Shown here piece after piece: positions 1 through 7,388 of a DNA stretch of 64,000 nt; position 1 is the stretch's first letter, and every line of letters starts with the position of its first letter. Source of the DNA: an uncultured Oscillospiraceae bacterium (GTDB lineage Bacteria > Bacillota > Clostridia > Oscillospirales > Oscillospiraceae); NCBI GenBank assembly GCA_910585265.1, contig CAJUCA010000010.1, positions 8,250 through 72,249 of the forward strand, given 5' to 3'. The notes under the pieces are model-generated. The model saw nothing but the letters and a program-made list of their open reading frames with translations, was not told where the DNA came from and ran no database searches. Both the position numbers and the translations under genes were made by a program.

Positions 1-2
1 GC

Positions 3-101
3 TTCGTCAGGGAACGTATTTCAGTCGCCGGATATGACCGGGCTGGCCCGGTGTTTTTCAAGGTGCGGAAGGAGAAACGAAAAGACCCCCTCACTGTGTA
101 G
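3..101 (+). CDS. C-terminal end of an unidentified protein (partial)
   Basis: A plus-strand frame enters the window already open and closes at TAG 99-101, leaving 32 residues that end in the basic stretch VRKEKRKDPLTV. The stop codon lies inside a terminator hairpin, which supports a real gene end. Too little is visible to name a family. The neighbour is an element-type sigma gene on the other strand, so this is probably part of the same mobile DNA, but that is only inference. Confidence 0.4.
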   Translation, partial: FVRERISVAGYDRAGPVFFKVRKEKRKDPLTV

Positions 102-122
102 GCAGCGAGAGGGCCTTTTTTA
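84..122 (+). terminator. Rho-independent terminator
   Basis: CCCTC at 88-92 pairs with GAGGG at 109-113, with further imperfect pairing outside, followed by a run of seven T from 116. It closes the partial gene at the left edge. An A-rich run on the other side could let it also stop the convergent sigma-like gene. Confidence 0.6.
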
Positions 123-127
123 TAAGG

Positions 128-595
128 TCATTTCAAAAATTTTTTTATTTTTTTGAAGCGCTGGGAGATTGCGGACTGAGAGCATCCCCATTTCAGCGCC
201 AATTCAGACTGTTCATGCCCTTCCAGCACAATAAATGTCAGCAGTTCCAGATCCTTGGTTGAGAGCTTGACCAGCTTGGCGTGGCAGTCTGCATTGCTGA
301 TTGTGTCGATCCATGCATAACGGCCAGGGAAATCCTCAACGCCAAACGTAACTGATAGGGAGGAAAACCTTTTAAGCAACGTGCTCGACATATCCCCGCA
401 GTCACCGTACAAGTATGTATCTGGCAGGGGTTGGGTATGGTTCTCATAGGTTCGCCGGGCGAGGAATGAATTCCAGTCATATGTGTACATGGCCTTAATA
501 TCATCTGGCTCCATACCTGCGTCCTCATATTCCTTTTGGAGCCTTTTCCAGTCCTCATCAAACCGCTTCTTTTCTTTTGCATAGTTAAAACCCAT
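128..595 (-). CDS. Sigma-70 region-4-like helix-turn-helix protein of a mobile element
   Basis: A 155-residue protein. The C-terminal third (about residues 110-155) holds a sigma region-4 type helix-turn-helix, with recognition helix around ALKWGCSQSAISQRFKK, in which a growing ladder of hydrophobics and a basic end can be seen. The N-terminal half is charged and unlike housekeeping sigma factors; there is no region 2. Proteins of this build (short, RF-E-W-L-EYE N-terminus plus HTH) are common in integrative elements of Clostridia, where they are annotated as sigma-like regulators. Start chosen at ATG 595, preceded by AGGAGG eight bases upstream. It marks the left part of the window as mobile DNA. 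A role in controlling transfer or recombinase genes is inferred. Confidence 0.6.
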   Translation of the reverse strand: MGFNYAKEKKRFDEDWKRLQKEYEDAGMEPDDIKAMYTYDWNSFLARRTYENHTQPLPDTYLYGDCGDMSSTLLKRFSSLSVTFGVEDFPGRYAWIDTISNADCHAKLVKLSTKDLELLTFIVLEGHEQSELALKWGCSQSAISQRFKKIKKFLK

Positions 596-680
596 GCGTT
601 TTGCCTCCTAATCTTCTGAAATTGGGGTAAAACCCTTGATTTCAGAAGCGGAGGGCCCCGGCAGTGAGGCAAAAATACTT

Positions 681-736
681 GACACTTTTCGATTCGTTTT
701 AACAGTAAAGACTGTTGAAACGTGTCAAAAAGTGTC
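681..736. promoter_or_regulatory. 56-bp imperfect dyad upstream of the sigma-like gene
   Basis: Three nested arms share one centre near 708.5: GACACTTTT 681-689 with AAAAGTGTC 728-736, CGTTT 695-699 with AAACG 718-722, and AACAGT 701-706 with ACTGTT 711-716. Multiple symmetric half-sites suggest protein binding (operator or recombinase site) rather than only an RNA hairpin. It lies upstream of the sigma-like gene on its 5' side. Function is not shown. Confidence 0.5.
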
Positions 737-740
737 GAAT

Positions 741-783
741 AAAAAAAGGGTGCAAATTGCCATGCAATTTGCACCCTTTTTTT
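741..783. terminator. Perfect bidirectional hairpin terminator
   Basis: A 13-bp perfect stem (GGGTGCAAATTGC 748-760 with GCAATTTGCACCC 764-776) with a 3-nt loop, flanked by seven A on the left and seven T on the right, so it can terminate transcription in both directions. The 784-930 stretch beyond it is AT-rich and I see no credible gene in it. Confidence 0.75.
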
Positions 784-925
784 GAGGGAAATCATTATCT
801 CGTTATGTCTATTCTCCAGTATTGTCTTGCGGAAGTGCAATAATAATGGAAAAGCATTTTTCCTGGTATGTGCACGACACTTTGATACGGCATCTTTCTC
901 TCTGTTTAAATTTGGAATTGGGATT

Positions 926-963
926 CAAAAGAAAACTGGGAAGCTTATTGTGACGCTTCCCAG
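926..963 (-). terminator. Terminator for the pucR-like/acpS transcript
   Basis: CTGGGAAGC 936-944 pairs with GCTTCCCAG 955-963. Read on the minus strand the stem is followed by TTTTCTTTT. It is about 200 bases beyond the acpS stop. Bases 964-1164 between them hold nothing I can identify. Confidence 0.5.
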
Positions 964-1164
964 CTAAAGATTTATGTGGCTATCCTCTGAGCGATCCGAA
1001 ACAAAACACAAATTGCCAGGTTCAAGTGATTAGGCAGAGTTTCGGATAAAGCAAATGGAAAAGGCAGAAACAAAACTCTTTCAAATAGAACTGGAGATTA
1101 ACATTAAGTAAACCGTAACTGTACTGAAACCGAGTGTCTTGGCCGTACTAACCAAAACAAGCAA

Positions 1165-1545
1165 TTATGATTCGGCAACTACAAAAGCGGTAGCCATGTC
1201 GCCTGCCGTTGTTATGGAGACGAAAAGCGTTGTGATTTCAGCACGGTTCAATATTGTGCTGAGAAATTCGTCAACATAGATATATGGACTCCCGTCCTCA
1301 TGATTTCTTGTTTCAATTCGACGATAGTCAAACCCCTTATCTGGTAACCTTGGAGCAATCGCTTTAAATGCGGCCTCTTTTACGGCAAATCGGGACGCAA
1401 GGTATTCTGCCGGATTTGTTTTTTCCTGTGCGGCGGACAATTCCCCTTGTGTAAATACTCTGGACACAACGCCTTTTGTCGTGCGTTCCAGCAGTTCTGC
1501 GATGTCTTTGATAGCAACCGCATCAATTCCGATTCCCTTAACCAT
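1165..1545 (-). CDS. acpS: Holo-[acyl-carrier-protein] synthase
   Basis: Transfers 4'-phosphopantetheine from CoA to a serine of acyl carrier proteins. The AcpS signature is present: GIGIDAVAI at the N-terminus, with the metal-binding Asp in GID, and YLASRFAVKEAAFKAI with the Glu of the WxxKEAxxK-type helix. Length about 126 residues is normal for the family. MVKGIGID (ATG 1545, AGGTG six bases upstream) fits the family start; ATG 1551 and GTG 1554 are alternatives. It follows the PucR-like gene on the same strand with a short gap, so the two are probably cotranscribed. Its position next to an operon that encodes a twin-ACP protein suggests it is a dedicated activator of those domains, separate from the housekeeping copy. 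That last point is inference. Confidence 0.9.
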   Translation of the reverse strand: MVKGIGIDAVAIKDIAELLERTTKGVVSRVFTQGELSAAQEKTNPAEYLASRFAVKEAAFKAIAPRLPDKGFDYRRIETRNHEDGSPYIYVDEFLSTILNRAEITTLFVSITTAGDMATAFVVAES

Positions 1546-1571
1546 AGTCATCACCTGCCTTATATGTTTTG

Positions 1572-3179
1572 TCAGTGTTCTAATGCGGAATCCTGGAACT
1601 GATAAGAAAGAATATAGTATTGCCGTTCGGTGTTGGATACAGGCAGTTCTCCTAAAAGCTCAACAATTTTGTCAAAACGATAATTTAGAGAAGAACGGTG
1701 CATATTCATCGCCTTTGCCGTTTGAACCAGATTCCTGTCATTCAAGTAATACATATAAAGCGTGTATGCGAGTTCAGTGTTGTGTTTGTGGTCGTGATCC
1801 ATGAGACATTTTAGCGTTGGGCACAGGAAAACCTCCAGAGGTTCTTTTTGCAGGAACAGATTCTTCAGATGCACAAGATAATAATCCTCATAGCGATAGC
1901 ATCCCGGCACGTCGTGGACGGCCCGAGCCGCTTCCAACGCTCTCAGAGCCTGATTGAAGTAGAAACGGATTTCCATTATGTTGGAGAAATTGTTGCTGAG
2001 AGAGGCGTATAGCTTATTCTTTACACAGAAAGCCTGGAAGGATGCGAACGATGTATCTGAGAGTTTGCCGCTGGGCATAACCGGAATCAGGGCAAGTATT
2101 TTCTTCTCGTAATCCACAATTCTGCTGTTGGCAAAAAGGTATTCAAGCTGATTGTGGATCTGAAGCATATTGACAGCGCCCGGCGTCAACTCTGCTGAAA
2201 TGACAAGACAACGCATATTGTCGGGGAATGTACGATCCAGCTGATAGATAAACACCTGATAGGCACCACTCACCACAACCGCCTCATCCAGCAGATCAAG
2301 GATAAAGCGCTCAGACGGTCGTTTTCCGTTTTGACGCAGCAGTTCATCGTGTTTCATTTGCAGATAGATATAGCTGCGCAGAACCATCAGCAGTTCCTTG
2401 TCCATCTCAGTAAAGGTGTGGTCGAACTCGTTTACAACAATATGTCCATAATCCTTTTCCGCACTGACAGACACCAGCAGCTGGTTGATCTGCATCTGCT
2501 CATGGAAGGCTATGATTGGTTTTTTGCTCCTTTTTACCCGGCTGTGGAGGGCTCCACGATTTGCGAAGGTGTAATCGCCACTGGAAAATCCCCCATTTTC
2601 AAGCAGCATATCTGTTGTCTGGGATTCCTGCGCATACATCGCCTGTCTTGTTACACCGGCAATCCGATAGGAGGAGTCGAAAATCACGAGGGGGTTCCCC
2701 AGAAACGGATACGCCGCGTCAACCAGTGTCTGTACCCTGGCTCCCCCTGTCAAAGCGTCTAAAAGCACAGCGCTCAGGGCGTTTTTTTTGTTTTCTATGC
2801 GAAAGCGCTCCTGGATAACTTGGGCAATGCACTCAGTCTGTTCTGTCTGTACCAACAAAATACAGCCTTGACAGGTATGCGGTAGCTGCGGCTTCTCAAA
2901 AGCGGGGCCGGCGCAGAACACCAAATGGCCGCAAGGATCCTGTGCCGACTGTGTTACAGCCTTCAAGCTATCGCTGATATACACGGTGTCCGGGTCCAGT
3001 TGAGGAGGTGCATCCTGTTCCTTCAAAATCTCCCAACGTGTCAAAACATCATCTCCCAGGGGGGTGCCCAGCACCTCGGCTGTATCATGGGCATCAAAGA
3101 TCTCTTTCAGCAGGTTGATTGTAATACACATGGAACCGGCCTCCTCCGGAGCATTCTTATGCTGTTTTCTGACATACAT
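1572..3179 (-). CDS. PucR/CdaR-type transcriptional regulator
   Basis: A 535-residue cytoplasmic protein. The C-terminus (about residues 470-520) has the PucR-family helix-turn-helix, seen as NDRNLVQTAKAMNMHRSSLN followed by YRFDKI. The middle resembles the GGDEF-related region of this family and the N-terminal 250 residues would be the sensing part. Family members usually activate catabolic operons in response to the pathway substrate. It is transcribed divergently from the butyrate kinase operon, and a 49-bp dyad lies between them next to a weak promoter, which fits an activator. The ligand cannot be told from sequence. Confidence 0.8.
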   Translation of the reverse strand: MYVRKQHKNAPEEAGSMCITINLLKEIFDAHDTAEVLGTPLGDDVLTRWEILKEQDAPPQLDPDTVYISDSLKAVTQSAQDPCGHLVFCAGPAFEKPQLPHTCQGCILLVQTEQTECIAQVIQERFRIENKKNALSAVLLDALTGGARVQTLVDAAYPFLGNPLVIFDSSYRIAGVTRQAMYAQESQTTDMLLENGGFSSGDYTFANRGALHSRVKRSKKPIIAFHEQMQINQLLVSVSAEKDYGHIVVNEFDHTFTEMDKELLMVLRSYIYLQMKHDELLRQNGKRPSERFILDLLDEAVVVSGAYQVFIYQLDRTFPDNMRCLVISAELTPGAVNMLQIHNQLEYLFANSRIVDYEKKILALIPVMPSGKLSDTSFASFQAFCVKNKLYASLSNNFSNIMEIRFYFNQALRALEAARAVHDVPGCYRYEDYYLVHLKNLFLQKEPLEVFLCPTLKCLMDHDHKHNTELAYTLYMYYLNDRNLVQTAKAMNMHRSSLNYRFDKIVELLGELPVSNTERQYYILSYQFQDSALEH

Positions 3180-3211
3180 TTAATTATAGCAATTCATCGG
3201 GCTGCGTGCAT

Positions 3212-3260
3212 CGTACAAGTTTGCAGGAAACAGATTGTTTTTTTCCTAAAGTTATGTACG
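3212..3260. promoter_or_regulatory. Candidate operator of the PucR-like regulator
   Basis: A 49-bp dyad centred at 3236: CGTACA 3212-3217 with TGTACG 3255-3260 and AGGAAA 3225-3230 with TTTCCT 3242-3247. It ends one base before the -35 region of the operon promoter, the place expected for an activator. It is the only large dyad in the divergent region. Confidence 0.55.
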
Positions 3261-3289
3261 TGGCATTTTGGTATGGCTGATCTTATAAT
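3261..3289 (+). promoter_or_regulatory. Promoter of the metabolic operon
   Basis: A perfect -10 TATAAT at 3284-3289 with a 17-bp spacer to TGGCAT at 3261-3266, a poor -35. A weak -35 beside a dyad is typical of activator-dependent promoters. Distances do not fit a sigma-54 site. Confidence 0.5.
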
Positions 3290-3363
3290 CATAATATACA
3301 AATACAAGACGGCTTGCAACACAAAAGTTCATGGAAACATATGAGAAACAGGAGGAATACACG

Positions 3364-4476
3364 ATGAAAGACACCTATACAATCCTGACGGTAAATCCCG
3401 GCTCAACAGGGACAAAGCTGGGACTGGTCCGCGGGGACGAGATCTTGCTGGACCTGAATGTGGATACCCCCAAGGAACTGTTTAAGGACTGCCCTGATTT
3501 TGTAGATCAGGTGCCGAAACGTGAGCAAATGATTTGGGATATGCTGCGGGAGGCAAATGTCAACCTGGAATCCATTGATGCCGTATCCGGCCGCGGCGTA
3601 GGCGTCCATTCCTGCACAGGCGGTACATACCTCATCAACGACCTTGCCTATGAGCACGCGCTGCATGACGTGGAGGGCATCAATCATCCCGCAACATTGG
3701 GCATCGTGCTTGCGGCCAAAATCGCCGAAAGGCTGAATGTGCCTGCGTATTTCGTCAATCCGATGAGCACGGATGAGCTGAGCGATGTGGCGCGGATGAC
3801 CGGCATCCGTGGATTATACCGGCCCTCCCACGCCCATCCTCTGAATATGAAGCAGGTGGCGATTCATCACAGCCAACTGATGAAAAAGCGCTATGAGGAC
3901 TGCAACTATGTGATTCTTCACATGGGCGGTGGGACAAGCATCGCGGCCCACGAGAAAGGGCGGGCTGTAGACAGCACCCGCATTGGAGACGGCCAGGGGC
4001 CAATCTGCCCGAACCGGAGCGGCGATCTCTGTATTGACGATGTGATGACCTTGATCCGGAAGGGCATGACGCCGGAGGAAATCAACGAAATTGCCTCCCG
4101 CCGGGGCGGACTCATGCAGCTGTGCGGCACCGATGATGTGCGGAAAATCCGCGGTGAACTGATTCCCGCCGGGGACAAACGGGCAAAGCTGGCGTTGGAA
4201 GCTATGGAATACACGATGGTCAAATGGGCCGCGATGATGGCCGGCGCCCTGCGGGGACAGGTGGACGCCATCCTGATGACGGGCGGGCTTGCCAACGACA
4301 AGGTTTTGGTGGAGCAGCTTACGAAGGATTTGAGCTGGATTGCCCCGGTCTACGTTTATCCGGGCAGCTTTGAGACAGAAGCGCTGGCCTCCGGGGCGAT
4401 TCGGGTGCTGAGCGGCGCAGAAGAAGTAAAAGAGTATACGGGCAAGCCGGTATGGAACGGTTTTGATTTTGACTGA
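3364..4476 (+). CDS. buk: Butyrate kinase / branched-chain carboxylate kinase
   Basis: Cytoplasmic kinase that makes ATP from an acyl phosphate and ADP, giving the free acid (or the reverse). The acetate/butyrate kinase fold is clear: N-terminal ILTVNPGSTGTKLG phosphate loop, SGRGVGVHSCTGGTYLIND, HMGGGTSIAAHEKGR, and MTGGLANDK near the C-terminus; 370 residues is the normal Buk length. Start taken at ATG 3364, with AGGAGG nine bases upstream; an in-frame ATG at 3331 has no Shine-Dalgarno. First gene of the operon. With the phosphate acyltransferase at 11653-12663 it completes a substrate-level phosphorylation module. The chain length it prefers is unknown. Confidence 0.9.
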   Translation: MKDTYTILTVNPGSTGTKLGLVRGDEILLDLNVDTPKELFKDCPDFVDQVPKREQMIWDMLREANVNLESIDAVSGRGVGVHSCTGGTYLINDLAYEHALHDVEGINHPATLGIVLAAKIAERLNVPAYFVNPMSTDELSDVARMTGIRGLYRPSHAHPLNMKQVAIHHSQLMKKRYEDCNYVILHMGGGTSIAAHEKGRAVDSTRIGDGQGPICPNRSGDLCIDDVMTLIRKGMTPEEINEIASRRGGLMQLCGTDDVRKIRGELIPAGDKRAKLALEAMEYTMVKWAAMMAGALRGQVDAILMTGGLANDKVLVEQLTKDLSWIAPVYVYPGSFETEALASGAIRVLSGAEEVKEYTGKPVWNGFDFD

Positions 4477-4486
4477 GACAGGACGG

Positions 4487-5278
4487 ATGGGATTCCCAGC
4501 ATTCACGGCCTGCTGTCCCGAGGGTGTACTGGAGATGAAATTCACCGCTGCCCGCTGTGATATGGATCCATTCGGCCGGATGCCGCCCTATATGTTGGCT
4601 AAGGTAATGGAGACCGCCATGAAACAACAGATGGAGATGTGCGGCTGGGGCAGGGAGATGGTTGAAAAAACAGGCGTAACGTGGGTTGTCGGGTGGACTT
4701 CGCTTCAAATCAGACGGCTGCCCCATGGGGGAGAAAACCTTTTGGTGAGGATTTGGCCGGGCCGAAAAAAATTTTCCATGCACGTCCGCAAGTATGCTTT
4801 TTTCACCGAGGCGGGCGAGCCGCTTGTAAGTGCCGCAGTGCTGTTTTTGCCGATGGATCGAAGAAGCCGGAAGCTGACGCTGACGGCGGATATTCCGGAA
4901 CTGCCGGAGGTGATGCTCCCCGGGGAGGCGAATATTCCCAGCCTGCGCCAGCCTTTTCCCCATGAGCTGTCCCGTCAATGCGTGCGAACGGTATGCGCCC
5001 ATGAAATTGATGAGAACGGCCACATGAACAACACCTGCTATCTCAAGTGGGCCAGCGAACTCTGCGACCAGGAGTTCCATGCGCAGCACAAGCCCCGATC
5101 TATCTGGGTTCAGTATATCAGTGAGCTGACAGAAGGCCAAAGGGTAACGCTGGAATATGCCGAAACGGGGCAGCGTTTTTTCATCCGTGGGACGGCCAAT
5201 CAGGCGGATTCGTTTCTTGCTGTTATTCAATATGAATCCTGCGACCCTTCGGCGGCAGAGAACGTCTATACTAAATAA
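4487..5278 (+). CDS. Acyl-ACP thioesterase family protein
   Basis: Two hotdog domains in tandem, as in bacterial acyl-ACP thioesterases (FatA/B-like family). The second domain carries HEIDENGHMNNTCYLKWASE (catalytic Asp/Asn-His region), and the first has CDMDPFGRM and VVGWTSLQIRRLP. Family members hydrolyse acyl-ACP to release the free fatty acid. Start is uncertain: ATG 4487 is used; TTG 4463 would overlap the kinase stop, and ATG 4535 (MKFTAARCDMD) also fits the family. The gene follows buk without a gap. A thioesterase acting on ACP thioesters fits an operon that encodes its own ACPs. Confidence 0.8.
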   Translation: MGFPAFTACCPEGVLEMKFTAARCDMDPFGRMPPYMLAKVMETAMKQQMEMCGWGREMVEKTGVTWVVGWTSLQIRRLPHGGENLLVRIWPGRKKFSMHVRKYAFFTEAGEPLVSAAVLFLPMDRRSRKLTLTADIPELPEVMLPGEANIPSLRQPFPHELSRQCVRTVCAHEIDENGHMNNTCYLKWASELCDQEFHAQHKPRSIWVQYISELTEGQRVTLEYAETGQRFFIRGTANQADSFLAVIQYESCDPSAAENVYTK

Positions 5279-5333
5279 GATTTCCCGTAAAAAAGCATCA
5301 ATAAAACTATTTTGAGAGGAGTGGCCAGACAGT

Positions 5334-5624
5334 ATGATCGTGGAAAACAGAGGTCAGCAGCAAAGCGTGCGGTATGTAGTGGATACGGCCCGCTGCTGCG
5401 GGTGCAGGAGGTGTATCCGCAGATGCCAGGAGAACGTGTGGCAGTGGGATGAGGAACATCACCACGCGTATCCCAAGTATCCGGATGACTGCGTCCTGTG
5501 CTACCAGTGTGAAATGGACTGCCTGAACAATGTCATTGACATTCAGGCAATCTCCACCCTACAGGTGGACCCGCTGGAGTACAGCGCGGACTTGATGAAG
5601 AAATCGAAGGAGGCGAAGCAGTAA
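5334..5624 (+). CDS. Two-cluster [4Fe-4S] ferredoxin
   Basis: A 96-residue protein with two complete cysteine motifs, CCGCRRCIRRC (about residues 18-28) and CVLCYQCEMDC (about residues 54-64), each binding a [4Fe-4S] cluster. The stop shares one base with the start of the flavoprotein gene, so the two are translationally coupled and likely form a complex. The arrangement recalls the beta subunit of adenylylsulfate reductase beside its flavoprotein, though here the small subunit is only a ferredoxin. Expected role: pass electrons between the flavoprotein and a partner such as the hydrogenase downstream. Confidence 0.85.
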   Translation: MIVENRGQQQSVRYVVDTARCCGCRRCIRRCQENVWQWDEEHHHAYPKYPDDCVLCYQCEMDCLNNVIDIQAISTLQVDPLEYSADLMKKSKEAKQ

Positions 5625-7375
5625 TGGCAGATGTGAGAGATTACGGGGAACTGTTCACTGCGGATATCCTGATCGTCGGCGGCAGTATGTCCGGCCTGAC
5701 CACCGCCATCCGGGCCAAGGAGAATAACCCGGAGTTGGACATCCTGGTCATTGACAAGGGGATCATCGGCTGGAACGGTCAGTCCACAAAGGCCGGAAAC
5801 GGCATCCGCGCCACCTCGAAGGCCCCGGACGGTGTGATGAATGCCTTGGGATACCTGGTGAATGCCCACACCCCGTTTTTGAACGACCAGGAATTCCTCA
5901 AGCGGTATCTGGAGGTTCATCGGGATAACATCGACTACATGAAGCACTGCGGCGTCCAAGTGTCCTGCGATGAGGACGGCAACGCCATGCCGCTTACGTT
6001 TATTCCCAACGCACTGGATATGGCGGGCGTGTCCATCAACGTCAACGAACAGCTCCGGGCCTTTGCCCTGAAGTTGGGCATCCGCCTCATGAGCCGCGTC
6101 AATGTTTTTGAACTGCTGACCAGCAAAAAGGGCAAGGTCATCGGTGCCATCGGCTTTGACATGGATCACGGTGAGTGTAAGATTTTCCACGCGAAAGCGG
6201 TGGCCATGGCAACCCAGGGTTGCCATTTCAAGAAGATTGGCCTTGAATTTATGGGGTATGGCACCGGTGTTGGCGCCATGTACCGCGCCGGTGCGGTTAT
6301 GCGCAACGTGGAGTTTTCTACACAGGTAGACGTGGTGTTCAAAAAGACCAACACCCCCATCTACGGTGGCTTTAACATGATTTGCAACAAGCACGGGGAG
6401 AACCTGACCAAAAAGTACATCGGCCACTTGGAATGGGAGGTGACTCCCGCCCTCGTCAATGCAATGGTGCAGGAGGTTGCCGCAGGCAACGGGCCGCTGT
6501 GGGTGGATCTGGAAAAGCCCGACGAGGTTCGCATGATGATTGGCGGCACGGATATGGATGAGTCCACCCAGCGCATGATGCGTGACAAGATGGCGTGGGA
6601 GCATCTGGTGTTTACCAAAACGGCAAAAAATATCGGCGAGGTGGGTACAAAGCCGGAGACCACGATCAAAACCGTTATCCAGGTGGAACCCATCAAGGTG
6701 GATACCGACATCAAAACAGACGTGGAGGGCCTTTGGGCTCCGGGCAAGGTGTCCACACAGGGCAACGCCTACTTCGGCTGGACCCGAGGCGACGGCCTGG
6801 GCAACGCCGCTACCACTGGTATGATGGCCGGCGACAGCATCGCACCCTATGCCGCAGCGGCGGACTGGGACGACATTGACCTGGAGCAGGTGGCCGCGTT
6901 TAAGGAGAAGATCTATGCGCCGCTGAAGCGCCCCAACGGGCGGCAGCCCAAAGAGATCTACGACATGATTGAGCGCTATATTTTCGATGTCAACAAGTGC
7001 GTCCTGAAAAGCGAGGCCGAAATCCGCAAGGTTTATCAGGACATTGAGGAGATGAAAAAGATCGTTCCCCAGCTCACCGCGGATGACCCCCATTCGCTCT
7101 CTAAGTGCCTGGAGGCGGCGGACACCATCCTGTGCCTGGAGATGATTTTCCGCTCCGCAGATATGCGTAAGGAGAGCCGGGGCATCATGTACCCCCACTA
7201 CCGGACGGACTACCCCGAGATGGACAACGAGAACTGGCTGAAGTGGATCAATATCCGCCAGGGCGAGGACGGCGAAATGGAGCTGTTCACCGAGGACATC
7301 CCCATGTGGAGATATCCCATCCGCCCGGAAGGGTACAAGATCCCGGAAGGCCACACGGAAGAATACTACAAATAA
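5624..7375 (+). CDS. FAD-dependent fumarate reductase / APS reductase-like flavoprotein
   Basis: 583 residues with the FAD_binding_2 fold: N-terminal DILIVGGSMSGLTTAIRA dinucleotide loop, GYGTGVGAMYRAGAVMRNVE in the middle, and the C-terminal FAD segment WAPGKVSTQGNAYFGW followed by GDGLGNAATTGMMAG. The pattern is closest to the adenylylsulfate reductase alpha and fumarate reductase branch. There is no signal peptide and no fused FMN domain, so it acts in the cytoplasm. Coupled to the ferredoxin gene upstream. It probably reduces an activated double bond or oxidises the reverse substrate; which one cannot be told, because the substrate-binding residues do not match a subfamily I can name. Confidence 0.75.
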   Translation: MADVRDYGELFTADILIVGGSMSGLTTAIRAKENNPELDILVIDKGIIGWNGQSTKAGNGIRATSKAPDGVMNALGYLVNAHTPFLNDQEFLKRYLEVHRDNIDYMKHCGVQVSCDEDGNAMPLTFIPNALDMAGVSINVNEQLRAFALKLGIRLMSRVNVFELLTSKKGKVIGAIGFDMDHGECKIFHAKAVAMATQGCHFKKIGLEFMGYGTGVGAMYRAGAVMRNVEFSTQVDVVFKKTNTPIYGGFNMICNKHGENLTKKYIGHLEWEVTPALVNAMVQEVAAGNGPLWVDLEKPDEVRMMIGGTDMDESTQRMMRDKMAWEHLVFTKTAKNIGEVGTKPETTIKTVIQVEPIKVDTDIKTDVEGLWAPGKVSTQGNAYFGWTRGDGLGNAATTGMMAGDSIAPYAAAADWDDIDLEQVAAFKEKIYAPLKRPNGRQPKEIYDMIERYIFDVNKCVLKSEAEIRKVYQDIEEMKKIVPQLTADDPHSLSKCLEAADTILCLEMIFRSADMRKESRGIMYPHYRTDYPEMDNENWLKWINIRQGEDGEMELFTEDIPMWRYPIRPEGYKIPEGHTEEYYK

Positions 7376-7388
7376 GGAGGGGTGCGGG

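Noticed and set aside
782..967. 61-codon plus-strand frame after the perfect hairpin
   Set aside because: No ribosome site, no recognisable feature, and it runs through the acpS-side terminator hairpin.
3261..3280. Possible sigma-54 promoter (TGGCAT ... GGC)
   Set aside because: The GG and GC elements are two bases too far apart, and the PucR-type regulator is not a sigma-54 activator; a sigma-A -10 fits better.
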